Assembly: GCA_011051755.1 (NCBI GenBank)
Contig: DRKN01000194.1
Span: forward strand, 1 to 62,268
DNA from: Gammaproteobacteria bacterium
GTDB taxonomy: Bacteria > Pseudomonadota > Gammaproteobacteria > SZUA-152
Direction: 5' to 3'
DNA length: 62,268 nucleotides
Shown: piece after piece, positions 26,541-36,827 of the stretch
How positions within the stretch are numbered: the stretch's first letter is position 1
Layout of the letters: every line of letters starts with the position of its first letter
The notes under the pieces: generated by a model
The model's database searches: none
Told to the model about the DNA's origin: nothing
What the model saw: only the letters and a program-made list of their open reading frames with translations
Position numbers and translations under genes: made by a program

Positions 26541-26584
26541 CATGGCTTCAGAACTTAAGTCAGCACCCCTCTTCGGGCGGGCGG

Positions 26585-27112
26585 CTAACTGGCCTTTGAA
26601 ACGGCAAGCATCATACCCTGCGACAGGGGTTCGTTCGCCGGCTGTCCCTCTGAAAAATGGTAGACTTTCAACGCATCCGCCTCGACGGAGCGGATCCCCC
26701 CTTGCTCGGTGAGTCGAATAAGCAACTGATCGGCACTGTGCCAATCAGTCAGCGCCAAGGGACAAATACCAAACGAGTCCGCCAGCTCACTGCGGCCAAC
26801 AGAGTTGCACGGATCCTGCCTGCCTGTGCGCAAGCGATGCCGCAGGATGTTATAGCGGATCCACAGCCAGAAACCCAGCACCACGACGCCAACCAGCAAC
26901 AGGCCTAACGAAAATATTTCGAAATTGATCTCCTTTGCCGCCACGCCGATGATCGACAGATCAACACCGACCAACGTCAGCGCGGGTTTAAATACCGGCA
27001 ACAGCAGATAAAACCATGACAGCCACAACGCCAGGGTCATCGTCCCTTGCACGAGCCTGCGCACGCTTCCCTGGTGACGTGGGTTTTCAATAATCAGCGA
27101 ATGACTGTTCAT
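26585..27112 (-). CDS. pgaD: PGA biosynthesis protein PgaD
   Basis: PgaD is the small inner-membrane partner of the PgaC synthase, needed for polymerisation and c-di-GMP response in E. coli. The 175-aa protein has two strong membrane segments (LALWLSWFYLLLPVFKPAL near 28-46 and IFSLGLLLVGVVVLGFWLWI near 66-85) and a cytoplasmic tail containing RHRLRTGR. Its start overlaps the pgaC stop by 4 bp. It is last in pgaABCD. Confidence 0.9.
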   Translation of the reverse strand: MNSHSLIIENPRHQGSVRRLVQGTMTLALWLSWFYLLLPVFKPALTLVGVDLSIIGVAAKEINFEIFSLGLLLVGVVVLGFWLWIRYNILRHRLRTGRQDPCNSVGRSELADSFGICPLALTDWHSADQLLIRLTEQGGIRSVEADALKVYHFSEGQPANEPLSQGMMLAVSKAS

Positions 27113-28374
27113 GGCCGTACTCCTCTGTCAGGACTGACCCAGGTGGCATGTTTGCCACGCGGCCACAGCAGCGCCTTGGGTACCGCCACTACCAGGGTCA
27201 ACAAGTTAATCAACCAATAAACCAGGGGATACCAGATCATCCAGTAATAGAGTTTCCCCAGACCTTTCTCATAACGTCCATCGATATAAAAACTCACCGC
27301 GAACTGGATCAAACAGGTCAGTCCCAGCAACAAATTGGCGGAACCCGGCAAGATGGAAAATGTCGCCACCCCCGCTAGCTGCGGCATGAACTGCAACATC
27401 GGCCACAGGACGATCAGAGAGAGAATCGTGTAGGCCCATAATATGCTCACCAGATACTCCGCGAACAACAACCACAGGCGCCGCTGGCGCAGATGCAGAA
27501 TCTGCGGCAGGTAACGGATAAAGACCTCCACGCCACCCTGTGCCCAACGCAGGCGCTGGCTCCATAGGCCCTTGAGGGTTTCCGGCATTAAAATCCAGCA
27601 CAGGGCATTGGGTTCAAAACGGATGTCCCAGCCGGCCAGGTGCAGTTTCCAGCTGACATCGATGTCTTCGGTAATGGCATCCGTGCTCCAATAATCCACG
27701 TCCAGCAAGGCCGACTTGCGAAACCCGGCCACCACACCGGAAACCGTGAATACGCGCCCGTAAATACGCTGTGCCCGCTTGATCAAGCCGATAATGGAGG
27801 AAAACTCACCCACCTGGATTTTGCCCAGCAGGGTGGAACGGGTGCGCACACGGGGGTTTCCTGTCACCGCACCCACATGGCAGTTATCGATAAAGTGCTT
27901 GATAATCCAGGCCGTGGCGTCGACATCCAGCAAGGCATCGCCGTCAACACAGACCAGGAATTCATTGAGTGATGCCAGTGCCCCCATGCGCAAGGCCGTG
28001 GCCTTGCCCTGATTCTCCGCCAGGTGCACCACCCGCAAACGAGGATATTGCCTGCCCAGCTCATCCAACAGCTCTCCCGTATTGTCACTGCTGCCATCAT
28101 TGATAGCGACGATCTCGAAGTCGGGATAGTTCTGTTTATCCAGTGCCGCGATGGTTTCGCGCAGATTGTCGCTTTCGTTATGGCAGGGCACCAGTATGCT
28201 CACTGCGGGAAAGCCCGACAGCTTACTCAGCGCAATACTGCCCATGGGCCGGCCACGCTCCCATTTAAAGAAATACTGCAAACCACCCACCATCCACACA
28301 TAAGCCATGGACAGCGGATAGACATAGGCGAAGACAAGCGCCCAACTCAAATAATTTGCTATCCAGTCGTCCAT
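27109..28374 (-). CDS. pgaC: Poly-beta-1,6-N-acetylglucosamine synthase PgaC
   Basis: A processive family 2 glycosyltransferase that polymerises GlcNAc from UDP-GlcNAc at the inner membrane. The 421-aa protein has VSILVPCHNESDNLRETIAA, VAINDGSSDNTGE, DGDALLD (DxD), TEDIDVSWKL (catalytic TED) and QRLRWAQGG (Q-x-x-R-W). N-terminal and C-terminal membrane helices flank the catalytic domain. It is 2 bp after pgaB and overlaps pgaD. Confidence 0.97.
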   Translation of the reverse strand: MDDWIANYLSWALVFAYVYPLSMAYVWMVGGLQYFFKWERGRPMGSIALSKLSGFPAVSILVPCHNESDNLRETIAALDKQNYPDFEIVAINDGSSDNTGELLDELGRQYPRLRVVHLAENQGKATALRMGALASLNEFLVCVDGDALLDVDATAWIIKHFIDNCHVGAVTGNPRVRTRSTLLGKIQVGEFSSIIGLIKRAQRIYGRVFTVSGVVAGFRKSALLDVDYWSTDAITEDIDVSWKLHLAGWDIRFEPNALCWILMPETLKGLWSQRLRWAQGGVEVFIRYLPQILHLRQRRLWLLFAEYLVSILWAYTILSLIVLWPMLQFMPQLAGVATFSILPGSANLLLGLTCLIQFAVSFYIDGRYEKGLGKLYYWMIWYPLVYWLINLLTLVVAVPKALLWPRGKHATWVSPDRGVRP

Positions 28375-28376
28375 GC

Positions 28377-30359
28377 TCAGTTTTCCTCCGGGGAGGGAAC
28401 CAGGGATATGATGGATCTCAAGGCGTCGAGCGACGGATGCCCCTGAATGAAATCATCAGGGTAATAACCAAAATTACCCGCGCCACTGCGCAGCAGTAGC
28501 CGCATCTGATCGGCCAATACATCACTATCGACAGGCACACCCTTGCGCCAATCAACGCTTTGCAATTCGAACACGGTCTTGTTCAGAGCGCCCGGCTTGC
28601 TGGCCACACGGGCCACCAACCTGCGCAGCCAGGCCTGCGGATGCTCGGCCTGCTCCATATAGGGCATGGCCATCACGGCAACATAGTCATAGTGCTCAAG
28701 AAACACATCCAGGGACTGGGCAAACCACGTCTCGGAGCGCGGATTCATGATCACCGAAGCATACATGTTGCGCGCAGTCTTGATCATCGGACGATACAGA
28801 CGGACACGTTCGGCCAAGACATCCGTCCACTGCGCCAGGGCCTTTGTCTTGTGCTGCGTCCAGCGCCGAAGCAAATCCGGGTCATCGCGAATGGCTTTGA
28901 TATCGGCAGGCAACTTCCAGTTATCCCGATATATTTTCAATGCCCATTCACTGCCATCTTCATAGTCACTCAGATAGGCGTCATCATGAAAAATCAGACC
29001 ATCGAAAGGCGCCTGTCTGGCCAGGTCTTCATAGATATCACCGACAAAGCGCTGCGCCTGCTGATTGAAGGGCGACAGACGCCGGTAGTCTTCCGCAGCG
29101 GGTTTGCGCGGTGGTGAGGCGACAACCCGTGCCTTGGCCAGCGGATGGTCCGCTGGCAGGTCAAAGGCCAGCACGGGCAGCCAGGCATAGACCTGCACGC
29201 CGGTGCGGGTACGCAATTGCCAGGAAACACGATTGAACAGATCGGCGCGCATGGGAAGATGGCGGTTGGGAAAATACAGGGCATCGGCATTACCATCGCC
29301 ATCAGGGTCGGCATAGGCCTGTAGGTAGACGGTATTGACGCCGAGGGCCTTGACCCGATCCAGCAAGCGACTCAGGTTTGCCTCCTGCTGTTTGGGATCG
29401 GCGTCATAGACATAGTCGATATCCAGATGCACCACGCGCACCGGGTCGGGCTGCGGCTTGATGTGATTATTCACCTGCCAGACAAAGTCAGCCAGCGTAG
29501 CGCCATGACCAATCAACAGACGCCCCGCTCTGCCAAGCTTGTTGATATCCACCTTGTTGTCTTCAAGAGTCAGGGTAATGGGCATGCCCAAATCCCGGGC
29601 GATATCGACAGTGACGCGGTTATGTGCGCCATAGGGCCACACCATGACCCGCGGCCGCTGACCTGTTCTGCGGGCAATCAGATCGGAGTTACGTTGCAAG
29701 TCACGGTGAATACGCCGGCGATATTGCTGGTCACTTTCGTAACGGCCCGTTTTGGCATCATAGAGAAGGCTGACTGCCGCTGGCTGGGTATTGCCCTGCG
29801 GGTTGGCGAGCACGCCATGATGCAGGTCATAGCTGTGCGAGGCCACTTCCACATAACCCGATTTCACCATTTCGCGTATCTGTCGCCAGCTGAGAAAATA
29901 ATCACTCGATACGGGTTCGCCGCCGTACATTACGTCCTGGCCAGCCGGTGTCTCCAGCCAGCTCCCCACCACCGCCAGCACGGCGCGATAATCAAAGGCG
30001 CGCAACAACGGAAACACCTGTTCATACATACCCCGATAGCCGTCATCGAAACTCAGTAACACGGCCTTTTCCGGCAACGGACGCTCGCCTCTTTGCGCCG
30101 CCAATAGATCATCGATATCCACTGAGACATAGCCACGCTCCTTGAGCCAGGAAAATTGCGCGGCCAGTTCCGAGGTCTCCAGGATCATGGCCTTGGTATC
30201 CTTGTCGCGTCCCGGCACATGGCTCGCTTCATGATAAGAAATTACCAACAGCTCGGCACTGACCGGCGGCGCACACAGCAGAAGAAGCGTAATCCACAGA
30301 ATTTTCTGCATTCGCCGACACAAGCATTGAAGAGTCTCTTTCAAGTTATTCGTCATCAT
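28377..30359 (-). CDS. pgaB: PGA N-deacetylase and hydrolase PgaB
   Basis: A periplasmic two-domain protein that partially deacetylates and can cleave PGA for export. The 660-aa precursor has a hydrophobic signal (ILWITLLLLCAPPVSA). The N-terminal CE4 deacetylase has VISYHE, LLSFDDGYRGMYEQVF and VEVASHSYDLHHG, giving the Asp-His-His metal site. The C-terminal GH153-like domain begins near 300, with FHDDAYLSDYEDGSEW. ATG 30359 shares a base with the pgaA stop (TGATG) and has AAGG 5 bases upstream. Two later ATGs are possible starts. Confidence 0.95.
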   Translation of the reverse strand: MMTNNLKETLQCLCRRMQKILWITLLLLCAPPVSAELLVISYHEASHVPGRDKDTKAMILETSELAAQFSWLKERGYVSVDIDDLLAAQRGERPLPEKAVLLSFDDGYRGMYEQVFPLLRAFDYRAVLAVVGSWLETPAGQDVMYGGEPVSSDYFLSWRQIREMVKSGYVEVASHSYDLHHGVLANPQGNTQPAAVSLLYDAKTGRYESDQQYRRRIHRDLQRNSDLIARRTGQRPRVMVWPYGAHNRVTVDIARDLGMPITLTLEDNKVDINKLGRAGRLLIGHGATLADFVWQVNNHIKPQPDPVRVVHLDIDYVYDADPKQQEANLSRLLDRVKALGVNTVYLQAYADPDGDGNADALYFPNRHLPMRADLFNRVSWQLRTRTGVQVYAWLPVLAFDLPADHPLAKARVVASPPRKPAAEDYRRLSPFNQQAQRFVGDIYEDLARQAPFDGLIFHDDAYLSDYEDGSEWALKIYRDNWKLPADIKAIRDDPDLLRRWTQHKTKALAQWTDVLAERVRLYRPMIKTARNMYASVIMNPRSETWFAQSLDVFLEHYDYVAVMAMPYMEQAEHPQAWLRRLVARVASKPGALNKTVFELQSVDWRKGVPVDSDVLADQMRLLLRSGAGNFGYYPDDFIQGHPSLDALRSIISLVPSPEEN

Positions 30360-32830
30360 CAAAACCTTGCATACAAATTCAGAAAACCGCGTGTGGTGGA
30401 TTCCTGTATCCCGTCATAAACAGGTTGGGCGCGCGTAATGCCATAACTCAGACTGAACTGCCGGCTGAAGCTCCAGTGGTGCTCGTAACTCAACGACCAG
30501 GACAGTTTGGTGTCAAATCCCTGTTGGCGGCTCGGCCCGACACCGGCCACCAGGCGTTGGCGCATGGATTTTTCATAATGCCGGTAAGTCAGCCATTCGT
30601 TGCTGAGGCTCAGTTCGGCAGAGTCCTGACGGGACGGATTGAAATAGTCCGTACCCTCCTCGGTATTGGTCTGGTGGTAGAGATAGACGTCACCACTCAG
30701 CTTGTAGCGTAAGCCATTGATCAGCCGCTGGCGGGCGAAGGCCGTCAGGGTATTGCGCCGGTTATTATCGTCAAACCCCATGGTTTGCAGAGACAGGCCC
30801 AGGCTGCGGCTTTCGTGGAAGCGATATTCCGTACTCGCCTCCAGAGACCAGGCCTCGACCCCCGTCAGATCCGCGCGCAATGGCGTTTGCTCGCTAAAGC
30901 TCTGCAGGGACAACCCGCCCCGCCAATGATCCGTGGGCATCCAGTTGCCCTGCAATGAAATACCCGGTGAACCATTGCCGTCACTGATGCTACCGCGCAA
31001 GGCCATGTCCTGCTGCCGGTAATCCACACCTGCCGCCAGACGATTGCGGCTCACGGCCTGCTCACGAAAATCGGCTTCGCGGTACATCATATAAACGAAC
31101 GGACGCAGTCCCGGGTTCCAGGGTTTATCGTAGTAATAGGTCGCAAAGGCCAGATCACTGCTGCTTTGATAGACATTGCTGCTACTGGATCCCCCACTGA
31201 CCTCCATCCATATCTCGCGCATTTTTCGCACCTCGGCATCACGCGCCAGGTTGCGTACATGGGTGTTATCCGCATAGTCGCTCAGCAATGGCGTCAATGC
31301 GGCATCCGCCGCCGCGTCGTCCCCCCGGGCGGTCAGCACACTGACCATACCGATACGGGCGCCCAGATTTTCCGACTCTACTGCCAGTACCGCACGAAAC
31401 TCATCCCGCGCCTGACGCGGCCAGCCTCGCCATAGATAGACACTACCCAGACCATTTCTGACATCGCTGCTGGCAGGCGCCCGCGCCAGTTGGGCCTTGA
31501 GCCTGCGTTCGGCAACATCCAGCTTGTCCACATAGGCTCGCGCCATGGCGGCAACGGTCTGCGCGTACAGCCTGTCGAGACCCGGCTGCCGCTCCTTACT
31601 GCCGGGCGGCCATATCCATGGCGGCAGCGAGGCAACCAGGCGATCGATATGGGCGAGTGATTTTTCGTACTGCCCGGCCTCCAGATAGGCATAGAACAGT
31701 GAATACTGGGCATCCAGATCATCGGCATTTTTATCGATCGATTGCTCCAGCAACACAACGGCCTGGCCTGGCTGACGTAACGAAAGATAGGCATCGCCAG
31801 TGACGGCCAGCACATAGGGTGGGAAGGAGGTCACCCCCTGTTCATGCAATTGCTCATACAGGGCAGTCGCCTCATGCATCAGGCGCCGGTTACGGTAAGC
31901 CGCAATGAGGTCGAAACGATTACGCAAAGCGGCGGCGCTGTCTTTGTCCGCTATCTGCCGGTACTGAGCCTGCAAGCGTTCGATGGCGCTATCCGTATCA
32001 CGATAACGTTCGGCGGGAGTCACCGTCGGCAGCCGCCCCCAGCGTATTTCCCGCGCCGCCTGATCGCCGGCCATGCGCTGCCAGTCCTCGACAGTAAATA
32101 CTTCGGCATCATGGCGGGCCAGGCGGATGGCCTCGTGGGGGACGCCCAGGCGCAACAGAGACAAAATCCGGCCACGCCGCGCACCGCGATGAGTGGGCTC
32201 GGTCTTCAACAAGCGGTCATAAACGGCGATGGCAGCGGCATAATCACCATCGGCCTCTTTCACATAGGCCAACGCCTCCAGCGATGCCACGGAGTTGGGT
32301 GCAGCCTTGAGCAGGGCCGCCATCTGCGCATTCGCCTCGGCCGGCTGTTTGGCCTCAGCCAGACTCATGGCAAGACCGAGGCGGGCCTGCCGATCATTCG
32401 CGTCCCGCTGCAACACAGCGTCATAGGCCGTGATGGCCAATTCCGGCCGTTGGCGATTTCGCGCCGACTTGCCGATGGCCTTGAGGACATAGACAGGCGC
32501 CTGTGCAAAATCAACCTGCGATGACTGCGCCAGCACCTCTTCATCCCGTCCCGCCCAGGCGAGGACACTTATGTAGTCGTCGCGAAATACCGGGTTTTCG
32601 GGGTAGGCCGTCAGCAAGGCCGCCAGACGCTTCAATGCCACCTCATAGTCTCCCTGGCGTGCCTGGGCCACCGCCGCACGATGTTCTGCGCCGGGGTTCG
32701 ACAAGGCTTTCACGACAGGCGCAGACACGGCTGGCTGCACTGCGCACAGACCCACCATCAAGGCCATCGCAGGGCGTGACGGCAACAGTGGCACGTGCAA
32801 ATCAGGCATTTTGAGTGTGAATATTTTCAT
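30359..32830 (-). CDS. pgaA: PGA outer-membrane export porin PgaA
   Basis: PgaA exports PGA through the outer membrane. From ATG 32830 the precursor is 823 aa: signal peptide (AMALMVGLCAVQPAVSA), a long periplasmic TPR superhelix (repeats such as AVAQARQGDYEVALKRLAAL and YAYLEAGQYEKSLAHIDRLV), and a C-terminal 16-strand-type beta barrel from about 560. The barrel ends in the outer-membrane signature GFLNLYARF. The start is uncertain; 32872 and 32809 are alternatives because none has a good ribosome site. It is first in pgaABCD. Confidence 0.93.
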   Translation of the reverse strand: MKIFTLKMPDLHVPLLPSRPAMALMVGLCAVQPAVSAPVVKALSNPGAEHRAAVAQARQGDYEVALKRLAALLTAYPENPVFRDDYISVLAWAGRDEEVLAQSSQVDFAQAPVYVLKAIGKSARNRQRPELAITAYDAVLQRDANDRQARLGLAMSLAEAKQPAEANAQMAALLKAAPNSVASLEALAYVKEADGDYAAAIAVYDRLLKTEPTHRGARRGRILSLLRLGVPHEAIRLARHDAEVFTVEDWQRMAGDQAAREIRWGRLPTVTPAERYRDTDSAIERLQAQYRQIADKDSAAALRNRFDLIAAYRNRRLMHEATALYEQLHEQGVTSFPPYVLAVTGDAYLSLRQPGQAVVLLEQSIDKNADDLDAQYSLFYAYLEAGQYEKSLAHIDRLVASLPPWIWPPGSKERQPGLDRLYAQTVAAMARAYVDKLDVAERRLKAQLARAPASSDVRNGLGSVYLWRGWPRQARDEFRAVLAVESENLGARIGMVSVLTARGDDAAADAALTPLLSDYADNTHVRNLARDAEVRKMREIWMEVSGGSSSSNVYQSSSDLAFATYYYDKPWNPGLRPFVYMMYREADFREQAVSRNRLAAGVDYRQQDMALRGSISDGNGSPGISLQGNWMPTDHWRGGLSLQSFSEQTPLRADLTGVEAWSLEASTEYRFHESRSLGLSLQTMGFDDNNRRNTLTAFARQRLINGLRYKLSGDVYLYHQTNTEEGTDYFNPSRQDSAELSLSNEWLTYRHYEKSMRQRLVAGVGPSRQQGFDTKLSWSLSYEHHWSFSRQFSLSYGITRAQPVYDGIQESTTRGFLNLYARF

Positions 32831-33104
32831 TTTTTTTGCGCATGTTTTCACGATAAGGTCAATGCATTCCATACGTAGAATTCGGGGTGTACATATATTT
32901 AGGAACCTCGATGAATCTGAATAAAATAAAAACCAGGTATTTCAATAAGTTTTAAGCAACCAGACCAGGAAACATACCTGACCGCGGCCAGGAGGTGTTC
33001 TCAACACCCTATTGCTCCCTGCCAACTGGACGATAACAACGGGTAAGTACAAGCAAATTCACCCGGGGCGTGCGGTACAGCCCCCTGATCACAGGGGCAA
33101 TCCA
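32831..33104. other. Divergent control region upstream of pgaA
   Basis: AT-rich with a short perfect inverted repeat, ggtgtt (32994-32999) and aacacc (33003-33008). It should hold the pga promoter on the minus strand. I see no c-di-GMP riboswitch fold. Confidence 0.35.
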
Positions 33105-33341
33105 ATGTTGAGCTATATCTACAACGTCAGTCAGGAATTCGAAAAGAAACACGGCTACAGCCCGAATACGCTGCACATGAACTACGCTCATCTCGAATGC
33201 CTGAAGCAACAACTGGAAAACCCAAACGACTTCGCTGCCGTCACTGAGCTACTGGGCATGGAACTGCTGATTTCACAGGATGCTGTCCATCCCACCGTGG
33301 GTTGGCTGCAGACCCCTTGGAAACACGCCATCTGCGCCTGA
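33105..33341 (+). CDS. Small conserved-looking protein of unknown function
   Basis: 78 aa, acidic/helical: MLSYIYNVSQEFEKKHGYSP, then PNTLHMNYAHLECLKQQL and a C-terminal LLGMELLISQDAVHPTVGWL. The ATG at 33105 has caggggc 8 bases upstream, so it is a better start than 33012. The composition and clean start suggest a real gene. I do not recognise its family. It stands alone between pgaA and infA. Confidence 0.65.
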   Translation: MLSYIYNVSQEFEKKHGYSPNTLHMNYAHLECLKQQLENPNDFAAVTELLGMELLISQDAVHPTVGWLQTPWKHAICA

Positions 33342-33683
33342 AAACAGTCATCCGGCAAAGAATAAGCGATACTCACCCCAGGGGACGGACTCCCGTTTAT
33401 TCTCCTGTTGTCCCGAAAATCCGGCCCAACCCATTTCGTACCGGAACAGCCTGCTGCGAGTGTAGTGTCCTGTATATTCCTTAAAGATTTCTTAATCATG
33501 ATAATAATTTCAGCCCCGTGATTTTCGGCCGGGCCCCCCTCCATAACGCACTCTTGCAGTAAAAGGTTCCTTATTGGCGTATTTTCAGGCATCATGCCGC
33601 CCTGAATTTTATCCTGGCGTAGGGTGTTCAGTTAGGCAGCAGACACTCCCCGCCCACGACAGTAAACTGGTTCAAATCAAGCA
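33342..33683. other. Non-coding stretch before infA
   Basis: About 340 bp without a supported gene. It is mixed in composition, with an AT-rich part at 33465-33510 that probably contains the infA promoter. No terminator or RNA gene is recognised. Confidence 0.4.
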
Positions 33684-33902
33684 ATGGCAAAAGAAGAAAG
33701 CATAGAAATGGAAGGCACGGTAATCGACACCCTGCCGAATACCATGTTCCGGGTGGAACTGGAGAACGGTCACATCGTGACCGCACATATCTCCGGTAAA
33801 ATGCGTAAGCACTACATCCGCATCCTCACTGGCGACAAAGTGACCGTGCAGCTGACCCCCTATGATCTGTCCAAAGGCCGCATCACCTTCCGCGCCCGCT
33901 AG
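33684..33902 (+). CDS. infA: Translation initiation factor IF-1
   Basis: IF-1 binds the ribosomal A site and assists IF-2 and IF-3. The 72-aa S1/OB-fold protein matches the family end to end: [40 protein letters not shown], and [20 protein letters not shown] then KGRITFRAR. Convergent with clpA across a shared terminator, a neighbourhood also seen in E. coli (clpS-clpA and infA). Confidence 0.99.
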   Translation: MAKEESIEMEGTVIDTLPNTMFRVELENGHIVTAHISGKMRKHYIRILTGDKVTVQLTPYDLSKGRITFRAR

Positions 33903-33946
33903 TGCACGATTGACGAAACCGTAGCGGCGTTAGGCGCCACACAGCA

Positions 33947-33972
33947 AAACGCCCGGACATCGCCGGGCGTTT
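33947..33972. terminator. Bidirectional terminator between infA and clpA
   Basis: A perfect 10-bp stem, aaacgcccgg (33947-33956) with ccgggcgttt (33963-33972), and a 6-nt loop. Confidence 0.88.
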
Positions 33973-34040
33973 GTGTTTCGGATAGCGCATTTGGGCTTCT
34001 CACTCAATGAAGCCCCCGCAGGATATTGATTGACAGGCGC

Positions 34041-36314
34041 TTACAGCACCTCCTCCGCCACCACCTCTTCGCTGGAGGCGATGTCGAACACCAGCTCGCC
34101 ATCCTTCTCGCTGATGGTGACCTTGCCACCCTCGGCCAATTGACCGAACAACAACTCCTCGGCCAACGGTTTTTTGATGCGATCCTGGATCGTGCGCGCC
34201 ATGGGTCGCGCGCCCATCTTCTCGTCGTAGCCGTGCTCAGCCAGCCATTCACGCGCCAACTCATCTACGCGCAACACCACTTTTTTCGCTTCCAGCTGGG
34301 CCTCCAGGTCGTAGAGGAACTTGTCCACCACATGGCCGATGGTGGCGCTGTCCAGGGGCTGAAACTGGATAATGGCGTCCAGGCGATTGCGAAATTCCGG
34401 GGTGAAGATCCGCTTGATGGCCTCCATGCCATCGCTGCTGTGATCCTGCTTGGTGAAGCCGATGGAGCTGCGGCTCATGCTTTCCGCGCCGGCATTGGTG
34501 GTCATCACCAGGATCACGTTGCGGAAATCCGCCTTGCGGCCATTGGTATCGGTCAGGGTACCGTGATCCATCACCTGCAACAGCAGATTGAAGACATCCG
34601 GATGGGCCTTTTCGACCTCATCCAGCAGCACCACCGCGTGCGGATGCTTGTTGATTTCCTCGGTCAACAGGCCGCCCTGGTCAAAACCGACATAGCCGGG
34701 CGGCGCACCGATCAGCCGCGACACGGTGTGGCGTTCCATGTATTCGGACATATCGAAACGTATCAGCTCGATACCCATGATCTTCGCCAGTTGACGGGTG
34801 ACTTCGGTCTTGCCCACCCCGGTGGGGCCGGAAAACAGGAAGGAGCCCATGGGCTTGTCTTCATTGCCCAGCCCGGCGCGCGCCATTTTAATGGCGGAGG
34901 CCAGGGTGCCGATGGCTTCATCCTGCCCGTACACCACCAGCTTGAGGTTGCGATCCAGATTGCGCAGTCCCTCCTTATCGGAGACGCTGACCTGCTTGGG
35001 CGGGATGCGCGCCATCTTCGCCACCACCGCCTCGATATCTTTCACGCCGACGGTCTTCTTGCGCTTGGATGGCACGGCCAGACGCTGCACGGCGCCTGCC
35101 TCGTCGATGACATCGATGGCCTTGTCCGGCAGGTGGCGCTCACCGATGTAACGTTCAGCCAGTTCAGCGGCGGTACGCAGGGACTGTTTGGTGAAACGCA
35201 CCTCGTGGTGCGCCTCGAAGCGTGACTTGAGGCCGGTAAGAATCTGCACCGTTTCCTCCAGGGTCGGCTCGGGCAGATCGATCTTCTGGAAGCGTCGCGC
35301 CAGAGCGCGATCTTTCTCGAAAATGCCACGATATTCCTGATATGTCGTCGAACCAATGCACTTCAGCTCACCCGAGGCCAGAACCGGCTTGATCAGGTTG
35401 GAGGCATCCATGGCGCCGCCCGAAGCCGCACCGGCGCCAATAATGGTGTGGATCTCGTCGATGAAAAGGATCGAGTCCTTTTCCCTGTGCAGCTGAGCCA
35501 GCACCGCCTTGAGACGTTTTTCGAAGTCGCCACGGTATTTCGTGCCCGCCAGCAACGCGCCCAGATCCAGCGAATAGATCGTGCTGCCGGCAAGAATTTC
35601 CGGCACCTCGCCATCGACAATCTGCTTCGCCAGACCCTCGGCCAGCGCGGTCTTGCCCACCCCGGCCTCGCCAACGAACAGCGGATTATTCTTGCGCCGA
35701 CGGCACAACACCTGCAGGGTACGCTCGATCTCTGCCTTACGGCCGATCAGCGGGTCTATCCTGCCCTGCATGGCCAGTTGGTTGAGATTGCTGGCATAGG
35801 CCTCCAACGCACTCTTGGCGCTGCCTTCGCCTTCCAACTCCTCATCCTGCGAGGGCGGCAGGGCATCGGCATCGCCGTCTTCGATCTTGGAGATACCGTG
35901 AGCAATGTAGTTCACCACATCGAGACGGGCAATATTCTGCCGGCCGAGGAAGTACACCGCCTGGGACTCCTGCTCGCTGAACATGGCCACCAGCACGTTG
36001 GCGCCGGTGACTTCCTTGTTGCCCGAAGACTGCACCTGGAACACGGCGCGCTGCAACACGCGCTGAAAACCCAGCGTCGGCTGGATCTCACGCTCGTCAT
36101 CCTCGGGCAACAAAGGGGTGTTTTCCGTCAGAAACTCGACGAGTTCGTCACGTAGCGCTTCAAGATTGGCGCCACAGGCCCGCAAGGCACCACTGCCCGC
36201 AGGGTTGTCAATCAGGGCGAGCAACAGGTGCTCGACGGTCATGAATTCGTGCCGCTGCTCCCGCGCTTCCTTGAAAGCGAGGTTGAGACTGACTTCCAGC
36301 TCATGGCTTAACAT
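34041..36314 (-). CDS. clpA: ATP-dependent Clp protease ATP-binding subunit ClpA
   Basis: ClpA unfolds substrates and feeds them to ClpP. The 757-aa protein has the double Clp-N repeat ([36 protein letters not shown]). The first AAA+ module has Walker [11 protein letters not shown] and Walker [14 protein letters not shown]. The second has [10 protein letters not shown] and [13 protein letters not shown]. The ATG at 36314 with gaggtg upstream is preferred to 36371. It lies 60 bp after clpS, its N-degron adaptor. Confidence 0.98.
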   Translation of the reverse strand: MLSHELEVSLNLAFKEAREQRHEFMTVEHLLLALIDNPAGSGALRACGANLEALRDELVEFLTENTPLLPEDDEREIQPTLGFQRVLQRAVFQVQSSGNKEVTGANVLVAMFSEQESQAVYFLGRQNIARLDVVNYIAHGISKIEDGDADALPPSQDEELEGEGSAKSALEAYASNLNQLAMQGRIDPLIGRKAEIERTLQVLCRRRKNNPLFVGEAGVGKTALAEGLAKQIVDGEVPEILAGSTIYSLDLGALLAGTKYRGDFEKRLKAVLAQLHREKDSILFIDEIHTIIGAGAASGGAMDASNLIKPVLASGELKCIGSTTYQEYRGIFEKDRALARRFQKIDLPEPTLEETVQILTGLKSRFEAHHEVRFTKQSLRTAAELAERYIGERHLPDKAIDVIDEAGAVQRLAVPSKRKKTVGVKDIEAVVAKMARIPPKQVSVSDKEGLRNLDRNLKLVVYGQDEAIGTLASAIKMARAGLGNEDKPMGSFLFSGPTGVGKTEVTRQLAKIMGIELIRFDMSEYMERHTVSRLIGAPPGYVGFDQGGLLTEEINKHPHAVVLLDEVEKAHPDVFNLLLQVMDHGTLTDTNGRKADFRNVILVMTTNAGAESMSRSSIGFTKQDHSSDGMEAIKRIFTPEFRNRLDAIIQFQPLDSATIGHVVDKFLYDLEAQLEAKKVVLRVDELAREWLAEHGYDEKMGARPMARTIQDRIKKPLAEELLFGQLAEGGKVTISEKDGELVFDIASSEEVVAEEVL

Positions 36315-36374
36315 GGGTTCACCTCTTTGCAATCGTGGACTTGTGCTGTCATACAGGCAATCCACTTGCACATC

Positions 36375-36704
36375 TCAGGCCACTTCCATCGAACACAACA
36401 GGGGATGGTTGTTGCTGCGTGCATATTCATTCACCTGCGCCACCTTGGTCTCGGCAATTTCGCGCACGAAGACACCACACAACCCCTTACCCTGCGTGTG
36501 CACATTGAGCATCACGCGAGTGGCCTTGGCACGATCCATACGGAAAAACTGCTCAAGCACATGAACGACAAACTCCATCGGCGTAAAATCATCGTTCAGC
36601 AGCATCACCTTGTACATGGGTGGCTTTTTCAGCCGCGGCCTAGCCTCCGCGACCGCCAGTCCATCATCATGCCCGTCATCGAAAGTATTTTTATCCTTGG
36701 CCAT
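36375..36704 (-). CDS. clpS: ClpA adaptor protein ClpS
   Basis: ClpS recognises N-degrons and delivers them to ClpAP. The 109-aa protein contains the conserved [20 protein letters not shown], the [19 protein letters not shown] helix and [15 protein letters not shown]. The hydrophobic-pocket residues are in place. Start has caggg upstream. It is followed directly by clpA. Confidence 0.98.
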   Translation of the reverse strand: MAKDKNTFDDGHDDGLAVAEARPRLKKPPMYKVMLLNDDFTPMEFVVHVLEQFFRMDRAKATRVMLNVHTQGKGLCGVFVREIAETKVAQVNEYARSNNHPLLCSMEVA

Positions 36705-36827
36705 ACACCCTGAGTTTAGTCGATGAAACAGCCTTTACAGGCCTGTTTCTGTTTTTAAAATAAGACCGCACAGCGTTGCCGAGGTTCACCCTGGGCGGCA
36801 CCATACGCGAAAAAAACCATATAAAAT

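Noticed and set aside
32831..33104. c-di-GMP riboswitch before pgaA
   Set aside because: No GEMM consensus is visible despite the functional expectation.
34026..35225. Plus-strand frame of 399 codons
   Set aside because: Antisense to clpA.
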